From assembly GCA_963682175.1 (NCBI GenBank), contig OY821777.1:19860001-19924000 (forward strand): 64,000 nucleotides of DNA. The letters are read 5' to 3'. The notes under the pieces were generated by a model that saw only the letters and a list, made by a program, of their open reading frames with translations, did no database searches and was not told the origin of the DNA. The stretch's first letter is position 1, and the number at the start of each line of letters is the position of its first letter. A program made the position numbers and the translations under genes. Below, one piece after another: positions 24,356 through 34,439 of this stretch. This DNA is from Triglochin maritima. Taxonomy: Eukaryota > Streptophyta > Magnoliopsida > Alismatales > Juncaginaceae.

Positions 24356-24859
24356 TTTCTCAAATCTTCCCAATTCGTTTTGTGTTTTTTCCTCTCCCTC
24401 TCTCCTGCGATTTTAGGTATTTTTAGATTATTTTTTGTTAAGGTTTTGCTTTATTAGTTTGTATTTATGTGCATTGTTTGATTTGGTTTGGTTTGTGTGG
24501 ATTGTTTCATTTGAATTGGATTCGATTGATTGATATTTGGTTGATGAGTTTACCCTACTTTGTTTAATTAATTTTGTGTGTTTGATGTTATATTGTTATG
24601 ATTATTAATCTTGTGTGGATTTGATGATTTGATTAATGGGTCAATTAATCTCCAAAGTCTCAATTTAATAAATTTACATTGTTTGGTGATTTTGGCATTG
24701 TGTGGATTTGTGTTAAACCAATTAAATTTAATTATCAATGTTCTAGTTGTTGAAATTAGATTGATTGTGGATAATGTATTGAATTTGTTTGGATTGTATT
24801 ATTTTAACCAAATAGTATGTAATTTATTTTTTTGTTAATTATGTTTTACAGTTTCCAAA

Positions 24860-26869
24860 ATGTCGACTTCACACGATTGTCACGGTCCTGTTGACCCTTC
24901 AGTGTTAGTACTACAGAAAGATCATAGATCATCTTCGATTCTTGAAAACGTAAGTGTTTTGATTTTTATTTTTTATTTTTTGTGTATCGGTATTGATTTT
25001 TATTTGACGTAAAATAATTAAGTTTATTTTTCAGGAGCCTTTGACGGATATTAAATGCGTCGAGCACGTCATTCAGTTCAACATGTGGAATGTGCAAGAT
25101 GAAAGGATGTGAGATTTGTTAGTGATTGCGGGATTTGGCACTGTGTCTCGATTGCAACTGGATTGGAATCTGATTCGTGCTGTTGTGGAGAGGTGGAGGC
25201 CTGAGACACACACCTTCCATTTTAGACACGGGGAGATGACCATCACGCTACAAGACGTAACTATGCTCAGTGGTCTTCGTGTTGACGGTTTGACAGTGTG
25301 TGCAACATTAGATCACGATTGGACTCAGGTTTGCATGAATCTGTTGGGTGCTGAAGAAGAAGAAGCGAGAACTGCAGTGAAAGGTGGATACATGTCATTG
25401 CAGTGGTTGCAGAAAAAATTTCAGGTTGTTGAGCAAGATGCAACAGATGAGCAGGTTATACAACACACGAGAGCGTACATTTTGTTTCAGTTAGGATCCG
25501 AGATAGTAGGCAATAAGAGTGAAAACAAAGTCCACCTTAGATATTTATTGTTCTTGGAAAATATATTTGAATGTGGAAACTACAGTTGGGGAGCTGCATC
25601 CTTAGCTGTTTTGTATCAATATTTGGATCAGGCATGTCTGAAAAAAGGGAAACAATTAGCTGGTTTCCTTACATTGTTACAGATATGATGTTGGGAACAT
25701 CTTCATGTCGGACGACCATCTAGAATTCCCAGTGTGCAACTTCCATTGTGTCCTTTAGGTTCACGTTGGCGGACTCCTAGGTCGTGGGCGAACAATGTGA
25801 AGACGGCTCAAATTGAATTTTACAGAAATGAGTTCGACGTTCAAGACGAAAGTCAAGTTTGTTGGAACCCATACGAAGAAGTAGATCTGATGGCGTTACC
25901 TGCTGATTGCCGCCAAGGACATGACGTTTGGATGAGCAGAACATGGATTATTTGTTTCGGAGTTGCCGCAATGCACGTTCCAGACATGGTGATGCATCAG
26001 TTTGGATTGCGACAACATATTCCAGAAATAATGGAGATTCGCAAGATGAAGAAGGCTCAGGGGAAGCCTAGAGTAAACTGGTTGCAAGAGCAACAATTAT
26101 ACATTCAAGCATGGTCACGTCGGCGAGAATTTGCACAGTTCGAGGTACCGCCACTATCAGAAGATTTTGCTGCTTGTAGACGAATTTACATGAAGTGGTA
26201 TTGGCAGATTACGATTCAATGATTGACGAGAAGAGTTGACGATGCTGAATTACCGAATTATAGACCTCCAGCTGCTAGAGATCGATACTTGGTAATAAAT
26301 GATCAAAACATTATAATTTTGATTAAGGTTTTAATTTGCATTTTCTAATCATAAATGTGTTTTTATGGTAGCTTCATGGGTTACACAGCTTACATGAAGA
26401 TATTCATCATCTTGAAGGGATGCATTCTTCACACAAGCTCACTCAGTCATTAACGGTGAAATTAAAGAAAAAGATCAAGGAAATAATGGCGTGCTTTAAG
26501 AGTGTAGATCCGTCATTGAAACTGTCAGAAAATGTTTGCTATCAACCACATCGTACAGATTCTGAAGAAAATCTTCCAGAAATAGGAGTGTCACTTGACG
26601 AGGAGGACAATTTCATTTTCATCGGAGTGTCTGCCAACGATGGAGGGATTCTGACTCAAGAATCGCGTGGTACTACGTTCTTTCAAGGCGAGGGTTCTTC
26701 ATTTCACGTAGGCGAGAGTTCAGGACTTCAAGGTGCTGAAGTCGAAAGAGGTGGGGTTGTTGAAGACGATGCTGGTGTCACAACCCAAGTTTACCGTCGT
26801 CGGCCTTCAAAGGCCCCTCGACGAGGTGGACAAAATAAAATTCCTACTAATTTTTTTTCTCCACCTTAG
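24860..26869 (+). pseudogene. Plant mobile domain (PMD, MAIN-like) gene of MULE-2, three in-frame stops
   Basis: Exons 24860-24949, 25035-26291 and 26372-26869 have consistent phases and would code 614 residues. The domain order is the same as in the MULE-1 copy: HGPVDPSVLVLQKDHRSSSI at the N terminus, VVERWRPETHTFHFRHGEMT, GLRVDGLTVC, LLQI-CWEHLHVGRP, PLGSRWRTPRSW, PDMVMHQFGLRQHIPE, and a tail rich in Gly/Glu with RRRPSKAPRRGGQNK. Stops interrupt the frame at 25110-25112, 25686-25688 (where the family has Trp; TGG to TGA) and 26220-26222 (probably CGA to TGA). All three are single-base changes in an otherwise open frame, so inactivation looks fairly recent. It is transposon cargo rather than a host MAIN/MAIL gene. 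Confidence 0.87.
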
Positions 26870-27114
26870 TTGTCATTACATTTTGGTTAAGCTACATTTT
26901 CGATCAAAACAATTTCATTTCTTAAACAATATGTCATGTGTTATGAACAATTTTATTTGACGGTTTAGTTGTTTGAAATTTTATTTTCAATTTTATTTCT
27001 TGTATGTTTGTTATACGGCGAGATTCGAAATGATATTTTCCCCTTAGGTGTACAAGACTTGGATTTAAAATCCAAGAGAATGGAATGAGAAAACAAATTT
27101 TTCCTGTTTTATGT

Positions 27115-27330
27115 CTGCTGAAAAACGGCACTACTAGTGCCGTTTTTACTTGAACAAAAACGACACTACTAGTGTCGTTTTTGGTTTATCTAGGGTAAAA
27201 ATGACATCTCGGATGTCGTTTTTAACTTGGTTAAAAACGGTACTCGTGGTACCTTTTTTTACGTAGTTTAAAAACGGTATTGGATGTCCCAATTTTACTT
27301 AATAAAAAAGGGATATGTGGTGCTATTTTT
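27115..27330. repeat. Right palindrome array of MULE-2 with co-varying stems
   Basis: Successive units have arms CGGCAC/GTGCCG, CGACAC/GTGTCG, TGACATC/GATGTCG and CGGTAC/GTACC. Differences on one arm are matched on the other. The outer part pairs with the left array of the element. Confidence 0.85.
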
Positions 27331-27440
27331 TAATGTGCATATTTTACCATATAAATTTCTGAAATACATATTTTTCTAATTTTTTTTATTTTGAAAAACA
27401 TTCCAAAAAAAAAATGTATATGATTTTTTACTCACACCCC

Positions 27441-27846
27441 CAACATCAGATTGGTGGGTAAACTACTGTCATATGCTCTAGTCCCGACCGTAATGGTATG
27501 CTTAATTAAAGGAATAGTGGAAAATTTTACGATTCAATTTCGAAAACTATAGTTGTAATGACTATAGTTTTGGAAATTGTTAAAAATATATTTTTTAATT
27601 CAAAATGAAAATAAATCATTAAATATGTGTTGTGAGGAGAATACTTTTTAAGAGAAAAATGCAAGGAACTAGATTTCCCTTGGTTTTGTGGAAATAAGGA
27701 AATACTTTTCAAGTTTAGGATTTGAAAGTCATTGAACTATTACTTTATAAAAATAGTTTTATTTTAAAACTAACACCCAGAAGTTTTCTCAGAATCTAGT
27801 TCCTACTTCCTAAAGATTATCTTGCAAACCGATCGCTCAGAAGTTC
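27441..27846. other. Unassigned spacer
   Basis: AT-rich. It contains a short inverted repeat around CTATAGTTGTAATGACTATAG (about 27547-27568). No gene is seen. Confidence 0.45.
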
Positions 27847-28785
27847 CCTTAGACTATCCCTTACCATGACCTAGACGACCTGGTCATCAGCTCTCTCTCT
27901 CTTCAAAATCAGTTTTCTCTCTCTTCGACATCAGCTTTCTCTTTCCTCAACTTACTTTCTTCTCTTTCCTATACTATTCACCTCTTAACCACAACCCAAC
28001 ACAACTCACAACAACCTATCTCTCTCCTTCACATCATTTCGGGGTCCATATTTTTAATTTTTTAAAAAAATTAAAAAAATCTAAAAAATAAAAACAATTA
28101 TAAAACGTAATTTCAAAAAAATTAAAAAAAACTCAAACAAAAAATTAAAAAATCAAAACAAAAACAAAACAAAAAAATTTAAAAAATAATAAAATAATGG
28201 ACGACCGACCCGGTCATCCACGACCTCAGATGACCCAGGGTTAAGGGTGAAAATGCTCAGGTCATGGAGAAAAAGTAGCGTTAAGGGCATTCCTTAACGG
28301 GGGGAAAATCCCCCCCACGCCCGGTCATCCCAGGATGACCGGGTCATCTCCCCCTTACGGGTCATCCCTGACTGGGTCGATGACCCGGGCGTTGAAACGC
28401 CCGGGTCGTCGACCCGGTCATTAAATAAAAAATTATTTTTTTGATTTTTTTTGTTTTGATTTTTGTTTTGATTTTTTTAATTTTTTGGTTTGAGTTTTTT
28501 TTTAATTTATTTTTTGAAAATACGTTTTATAATTGTTTTGATTTTTTAGAAATTTTTTTAATTTTTTTTAAATTTTTTACCAAGATGGACCCCGAAATGA
28601 TGTGGAGGAGAGAGATAGGTTGTTGTGGGTTGTGTTGGGTTGTGGTTAAGATGTGAATAGTATAGGAAAGAGAAGAAAGTGAGTTTAGGAAAGAGAAAGC
28701 TGATGTGGAAGAGAGAGAAAGTTGATTTTGAAGAGAGAGAGCTGATGACCGGGTCGTCCAGGTCATGGTTAGTGATGGTCTAAGG
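27847..28785. mobile_element. Family-D MITE: one large inverted repeat
   Basis: The left end CCTTAGACTATCCCTTACC and the inverted right end CCTTAGACCATCACTAACC begin arms of roughly 370 bp that pair almost throughout (GACGACC..GGTCATCAGCTCTCTC, TCAGCTTTCTCTTTCC, CACAACCCAACACAACTCAC, TTTCGGGGTCCAT, then AT-rich runs). The centre (about 28206-28410) is rich in GACCCGG/CCGGGTC. There is no coding capacity. A transcript would fold into one long hairpin. Confidence 0.88.
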
Positions 28786-29051
28786 AATGCTCTTAGAATT
28801 CCAGCTCACAATTTAGTTTAACAAATTGTGATAATTAAATCACCCCTTGAAATTACCAAATTGCCCTTCATCCTATTTTTGCTTATATATCTCACAATTT
28901 CACTCTATTTTCAAAACTTTCTCTTCCTATACCTATTACAGAAGATTAGGAATGTCTCGGAGGCCAGGCAAGCAGCCAGCAGTTCCCCCGGTGTACCCGT
29001 ATACGGTAACCTTACTTTATTTATTTGTTTTTAAAAATAAAAAAAAATAAA

Positions 29052-29372
29052 AAAAAGTGGGGGGCGTCCGAGGGAGACGCCCCCCGCATGGGTCGGGCGT
29101 CCTCGGAAGCTGCTCCGGGCGTCCGAGGGAGACGCCCCCCGCATGGGGCGGGCGTCCGAGGAAGCCGTTCCCCCCATGGGGGGAGCGGCTTCCGAGGACG
29201 CCCGACCCATGCGGGGGGCGTCTCCCTCGGACGCCGGCCACTAGCGGGAGACGTCTGGGGAAGACGTCTTCCCGATGGAGGAGACGTCTGCGGCAGACGT
29301 CTCCCCCAAAGAGGAGGCGTCTCCGACAGACGCCTCCACCATAGGGGAGGCGTCTCTCGCAGACGCCTCCAC
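29052..29372. repeat. GACGCC/GGCGTC palindrome array inside PMD intron 1 (MULE-3)
   Basis: A GC-rich array of palindromic units built on GGCGTC..GACGCC and GACGTC. The longest single fold is around GCGGCTTCC/GGAAGCCG near 29155-29190. The open frames seen on both strands here are by-products of the repeat, not genes. Confidence 0.85.
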
Positions 29373-29439
29373 AATTTTTTTTTTAAAATTATTAAATCTG
29401 ATAATTACTTTAATAAATTGTGATAAATCTGAAAATTTA

Positions 29440-29650
29440 ATTTAACAAATTCTTATTAAGTTTAACATTTGTGATATTTAGTTTTAACAATTTTTGATTT
29501 AGTTTAACAATTGTTTTAATTTAGTTTAACAAATTTTGATTTAGTTTAACAATTGTGATAATTTAGTTTAACAAATTTTGATTTAGTTTAACAATTGTGA
29601 TAAATATGATAATTTAGTTTAACAAATTTGTAATTAAAATTTCAATTAAT
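29440..29650. repeat. AT-rich tandem repeat (TTTAGTTTAACAA unit)
   Basis: About ten copies of a 20-25-bp unit such as GATAATTTAGTTTAACAAAT lie between the palindrome array and PMD exon 2. The same repeat occurs inverted in MULE-4 (about 55720-55935), and one copy sits at the left tip of MULE-3. Confidence 0.8.
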
Positions 29651-30977
29651 AGTCATCGGGTCACAGTGGAGGGAAAGGCAAGTCGATACCATTACACGCC
29701 TTCCGTTCGTGAGTACTCGTGGGGGTCAGCGATGTTGGCATACCTGTACCGGCAGCTTGGGATAGCTAGCCGTTCGGATTGTTCTGGGATTGCAGGTTGT
29801 CTTACGCTACTGCAGGCGTGGATATACGAGTATTTTCCTGCATTCCGCCCGCATCGTGAGCGGAAGATTATCGACGAGGGTCATCCACGTTCGGGTATGT
29901 GGGCCGTCCGGAGCGAGGACAAGAGCGATGGACGATTGCGTTCCATCCGCGCACGGCTAGATCAGATGACTGCATCAGAGGTATCAAACTTTACACCATT
30001 TATTTAATTTTAAGATGTATTATTATTAATGTGTTAAACTTTAGGTGGAGTGGTTACCCTATGGTCCTGACCCAGCAGCGGATGTCCCGAGGACTTTATT
30101 GATGGGTCTTATTCGTTATCGGGATATCATAGAGCCTTATATGCCCGATCGGGTCTTGCGTCAGTTAGGATATGTTCAGGTGATCCCGGTTGACATCCCG
30201 ACACCAGAGCATGCGGTGCGGTCTGCGACAGCAGCGACGTACGACGTCAGGTTCCCCGCTTCTACAGCGGAATCGACTTGGAGGACATTTCCGAGATCAT
30301 GCAGATTGTTCCTTGGCGACTTCAGACGTAGTCGCGACCCCTCCGAGTGTGATGCACGTTATCTTGATTGGTTCGGTAGTTACTCACATCCTATCATCGT
30401 CCGTGATGCCTCCCGGAGAGCAGATCGACCCCCAGATAGGACGTGTGGCGATCTGGTAATTTTTTCATTTTATCTATATTTATTTGTACCGTATAATTTG
30501 TTAATGTACGCTAATGTTATTGTTATGTGCAGTGGATGGGTAAGATGATACGGGCTGCAGACCCAATCTTGCAGATGAGGGATGAGCTGCCAGACGATGC
30601 CAGAGCTGCATGCGGAGATTTGGATGAGATCATACACTCGTGGCATACTCAGTTAGGCATCTCCGACCATGATTCAGATGATGAGTAGGCTGATCTGTTG
30701 TACCGTACTCTTAGTATTTGCATTTATATTTGTTTATCTGTCGTACGCTTATTATTTGTATTTGTGTTTGTGTTTGCTAACATATCGTACGCTTATTATT
30801 TGTATTTGTGTTTGCTTATTTGTCATACGCTTATTATTTTTATTTGTGTTTGCTAACGTATCGTACTATTATATATAATGCAAATAAAGCAAACATATCA
30901 AAACATATTACATAATAAAGCAACAATATATAGTGTAGAAACATATCAAAACATATTACATAATTGGTACAAACATA

Positions 30978-33900
30978 TCAAAACATATTACATAATTGTT
31001 GCCAAGATGCTATCCTATTTTGGTACTCCAGCTCCCATCCAATAACACTCTCATCTCGTACTTGAAACCACAGAGTCGCTATAGGAGGTACGGGGAATCC
31101 CTCATTCAAATCCAAACGAATGTAATGAGCGTAACTCCCTAAATGAGCAATAATCAACTCTCTGCACGGTCTCGTCACGGTAGGTGGACTCTCCCAAGGT
31201 AGAACTGTAAGACATGGGTACAACGAACCATCATTTCCGAGAGAGAAGAACATAACTGCACACTTGTAAAAATTTGCAATGGGAAACAAGTCCGTCCACG
31301 TCTCCATGTAGTGATTCTCGCCACAAGGTCCCCCGCCCCAATTAATCCGGTGACAAGCCTGCGCCACACCGTCGTAGTATACGTGCTCATAAAAAGATGG
31401 GTTCGCAGCTAGCTCATTTGAAATCGAACGACGGGCGAGTTGCCAATTGTCTTCACCACCGTGAAAAACATCGGCGACACATCGAAATCCACAGTTTCCA
31501 TCAGCACGTACATCATTCCACTGGTGTAGGAATGGCATAATGATTCCTGGAATCCTATCCGCATATGGAAAGTCGTCTACGTCAGCCCGCCCAGTCACTA
31601 CAATATAAACAAAAAATACAGTTACATATAATAACAAAAGATACATATTTACTGAAATAAATAACAAAATTATAATAACAATAAATATAGGGATGGTATA
31701 CCTGATCCTCCCCTCACAGACGAAGAACCAGAAGATCGACCACGACCTTTGCTTCCACTACCGGAAGAACGACCACGACCTCTACTCCCACTACCTGAAG
31801 ATCGACCACTACCTCGCTCTGCATACTCAAACGCACTAGGGTCCCGTCGTGTCGACTTTCCCCTTGGTCGACCTCGTAGCTTTGTTTTTTCTGCAGGCTC
31901 TCTCAAATTCGCATGTTCGGGGTGTAGCTGCTCGAATAAAACCCGAGAGGCAGATCGAATTACGGTGGGGTCACTTCCTGCAATCTCATCAACCAGGCTG
32001 CGAAAATGTTCGGCGTCTTGAGCTGCCTGAGACACAAACTCTGCGTTCCCGGCTCCTTCCCCAATGACAAGTGTCCTCCAGAACGAATGAATCTGCTCTA
32101 AGTAAATTCCGTTGTCTGATTCAAGACATCCGCGGATGGTACATGCGCAAGGTATCCCATGAGAAGTCAGAAAAGCGCACTCACAACGATATTCAACTTC
32201 ATCATCTAACTCTTGCATTCTTTTCACCTCCTGACTCAGCAATTGCAAGCAGTGATGCGAAACTCGACCATTTATGTGACGATATAGAGCATGTCCGAAA
32301 TTAGTCAAATTTCGCCGTCTCGAGTCTTCAAGAGCGTTTCGAATATTCGTCAGCTGCATTTCAATAGCCGCGTTGACGCGCTCGAAAAGAGTGTCCAGAG
32401 CTGCAGTCGATGTAGAAATCCACTCTTTTAGAGCCGAATGAGCACTTTCGACCCTACAATTCGTGGTGTTCCCAAAATGAAGGACTTTGTTCGTCCAATT
32501 CAGCACAAACGTTTCTTTATGCACCAACCACGTGGTGTCCAGATACTCCGTGATAGCCGGCCACGATCTATACAAATCTTTCAGAGCATACACAGCTCTA
32601 TCATACTCGGCTTCTGAAGTAGAAAGCATGATTTTCCTCCATCTTCCACGCCTCAAAGTCTCTGCCATCTGCTTATTTTTCCCGAATACGTGGTATGCGT
32701 AGTTCAATACGTCTTTGTTGATGTGCCATGTGCAGAGTAAATGAGCAGAGTCAGGAAATACCTCTCTCACTGGTCGCATAAGGCCTAACTCCCGGTCTGT
32801 TATTATTGCAGTCGGGCTGACAATCCCCAATAACAGATCTCGCAACTTCTCCATCACCCACAGATAACTGGAGTAAGTTTCATCCATCAAAATCGCATAT
32901 CCAATAAGGAAATTCATGTTTGTTGGTGTGACCCCAATCATTTCGAACAAAGGCATCTTATACTTGTTCGTCTTGTAAGTCGAATCCATGCAGATAACGA
33001 AAGGATATGTCCGCAACAACTGGACTGACGTCGGATGTGCCAAAAAAGCGTGAGTGACGACATCAGTTTCTAGATCCGCCATAATCCAATGTAAGTACTC
33101 ACACTGCACTGCTTGATAGAGAAACTGCTGGACGGGATTCCGGTCTTCAGATTTTGTCCTCCTCATGTAATCTCTGAAATTATAAATATGCCTTTGATTT
33201 GGATTGTCCTCCGGGAATTTTTCTTTTACTGCCTTCAAGATGTTCCGTGATTTTGCTTGCGCCTCAGTCATATCACGAACAATCTTCTTCGCCCCAGAAC
33301 TTAGACCACTAATTTGACGATGACCCTCTGGATAAACTGCCAGTCTGTGGTTGTGATGTCCGTGAGCACTATTAAAAACCACAACCCATCCATCACGATC
33401 TCGTCGCTCCACCACTTTTATTAAGAAACGGCAACCGCAACCCTTTCTTTTGGTGTTTCTTCGAAGTGCAGTATCCATATCCCGAGACTCCATTTGATTT
33501 CGCCGGTCGCATCTCAAATAACAATCCATCCGACTATCTGATCTTGTTTTGTACGACGACACGACCAAAAAAAACCAGCACCGATAGCTACTTGTTTGGC
33601 CCATTTACATGCTTCATCGATTGTTTCAAAGATTTGTGTAGTTTGAAATAACTCACTGTAATCCACTCCATCACCACCGAAATCTTCCAACGGAACCTAC
33701 AAAAATAAAATCGAAATTAAAAAAATCAAAAAAAATTCGGGCGTCTGTATTAAACGCCTACCCCATGGGAGGTGCGTCTGAGTTAAACGCCCTTCCCAAG
33801 GGTGAGGCGTCTGCGTAGGACGCCTGACCCTAGGGAAGGGCGTCTACTACAGACGCCTTACCCAAGGGGAGGACGTCTACGTAAGACGTCTCTCCCATTG

Positions 33901-34050
33901 CGTAGGCGTCTGCGTTAGACGCCTCGGCCAAGGGGAGGACGTCCTACGCAGACGCCCTCACCTTGGGGGAGGCGTCTAATGCAGACGCCCGACCCAAAAT
34001 TTGCCCCGCGCCAGGCTTACCTCACCGGATGCATCACCCTCGCCAGACAT
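30978..34050 (-). CDS. MULE transposase fused to an OTU-type cysteine protease domain (needs a -1 frameshift)
   Basis: Exons: 34050-34021 (MSGEGDASGE), 33696-31702, 31597-30978. Phases agree apart from one -1 step at the T8 run (33574-33567), giving about 881 aa. Domains: an N-terminal FAR1/MULE-like DNA-binding part (EACKWAKQVAIGAGFF, shift, LVVSSYKTRSDSRMDCYLRC, KGCGCRFLI, GHHNHRL); the DDE transposase (FVICMDSTYKTNKYKMPLFE, AIITDRELGLM, NCRVESAHSALK); a SWIM finger with CECAFLTSHGIPCAC, the last His replaced by Cys; a Gly/Ser/Arg linker (RGRGRSSGSGS repeats). The splice CAG/GTATACC to TTGTAG joins it in frame to an OTU fold with DGNCGFRC (catalytic Asp, Cys) and a late SYAHYIRLDL (catalytic His). 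Transposase mobilises the MULE; OTU proteases remove ubiquitin. The role of the fused domain is unknown. Without the shift, translation could start only at 33604. Confidence 0.85.
33567..33574 (-). other. Run of eight T at the transposase frame break (candidate -1 slippery site)
   Basis: On the coding strand the frame from exon 1 reads GGT TTT TTT TGG and soon meets a TGA. A -1 step on the T run gives GGT TTT TTT TTG GTC, which enters the 600-codon transposase frame. The protein blocks on both sides belong to one conserved domain. A T TTT TTT heptamer fits the classical -1 slippery form. A simple one-base deletion gives the same picture. Confidence 0.6.
33735..34005. repeat. GGCGTC/GACGCC palindrome array inside transposase intron 1 (MULE-3)
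   Basis: Units such as GGCGTCTG...AGACGCC recur about ten times between exon 1 (34021) and exon 2 (33696) of the transposase gene. Spacers contain CCCATGG-, CCAAGGG- and CCCTAGG-like sequence. The two arrays of MULE-3 thus lie in the first introns of two convergent genes. Confidence 0.85.
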
Positions 34051-34439
34051 TTTCGTGGTGTTTTTACTGATAAATTATGAATATACAAGACCGTAGGCTT
34101 AATTTATAGACACGGGACGATATGGGTATTAAATATATTGTTAAGGGCACTTTGGTAATTTCAAGGGGCGATTTAAGTAGTTTTGGGGCGACGTTTAGTA
34201 GTTCCTTTTTTTAAAAAAGCATTGCTGCAAAACAATGATACCTATGGATCAGGTAAATACTATTTTATTAGCTAATTATTACAACGTCTAATGAAATGGG
34301 CAAAATACCATTACTAGTTATCCTATAAGAAATGGGTAATGAAACGAGTAAAGAGTAAACAAATAACTTTAATATTTTGTAACAAAAGATAACAAAAAAC
34401 TCATTGACATAATATTTTTAAAGCATTACAACATATAAA

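Larger units (their letters stand above)
24088..27440 (+). mobile_element. MULE-2: Mutator-like element carrying only a PMD gene
   Basis: Long inverted repeats pair 24100-24355 with 27117-27420 (for example AATTAGAAAAATATACACTT and GCAAAATATGCACATT on the left, inverted on the right). Inside them are palindromes ending in CGTTTTT. The only cargo is a PMD gene in plus orientation. No transposase is left, so the copy is non-autonomous. Target duplications were not resolved in the A/T-rich flanks. Confidence 0.82.
28948..30688 (+). pseudogene. PMD gene of MULE-3, internal deletion and lost start codon
   Basis: Comparison with the copy in MULE-4 shows the parts. Exon 1 is 28948-29005, but its start codon reads AGG instead of ATG. 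What is left of exon 2 is about 29700-29980 (EYSWGSAMLAYLYRQLGIAS, LTLLQAWIYEYFPAFRPHRE). Exon 3 is 30045-30455 (VEWLPYGPDPAADVPRTLLM, PYMPDRVLRQLGYVQVIPVD, WFGSYSHPIIV) and exon 4 is 30533-30688, ending DHDSDDE. About 1 kb of exon 2, including its splice acceptor and the N-terminal half of the PMD, is missing at the point ACACGCCTTC/CGTTCGTGAG. Exons 3 and 4 are open. The first intron holds the GACGCC palindromes. Confidence 0.82.
28805..34205. mobile_element. MULE-3: transposase-OTU gene plus convergent PMD gene
   Basis: The right end (inverted) reads GGAACTACTAAACGTCG, then CCCCAAAACTACTTAAATCG and CCCTTGAAATTACC. It is shared with both ends of MULE-4 and with the left part of this element from about 28835 (ATTAAATCACCCCTTG). 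The outermost left bases are replaced by TTTAGTTTAACAAATTGTGA, a phrase that also forms an internal tandem repeat. Cargo: a PMD pseudogene on plus (28948-30688) and a transposase-OTU gene on minus (34050-30978). Their 3' ends meet about 290 bp apart. No target duplication was found, perhaps because the left end was rearranged. Confidence 0.85.

Noticed and set aside
29025..29423. Open frames on both strands rich in Arg/Pro/Gly
   Set aside because: They are produced by the GGCGTC/GACGCC palindrome array; every frame is open because the repeat is GC-rich. No homology or start context.
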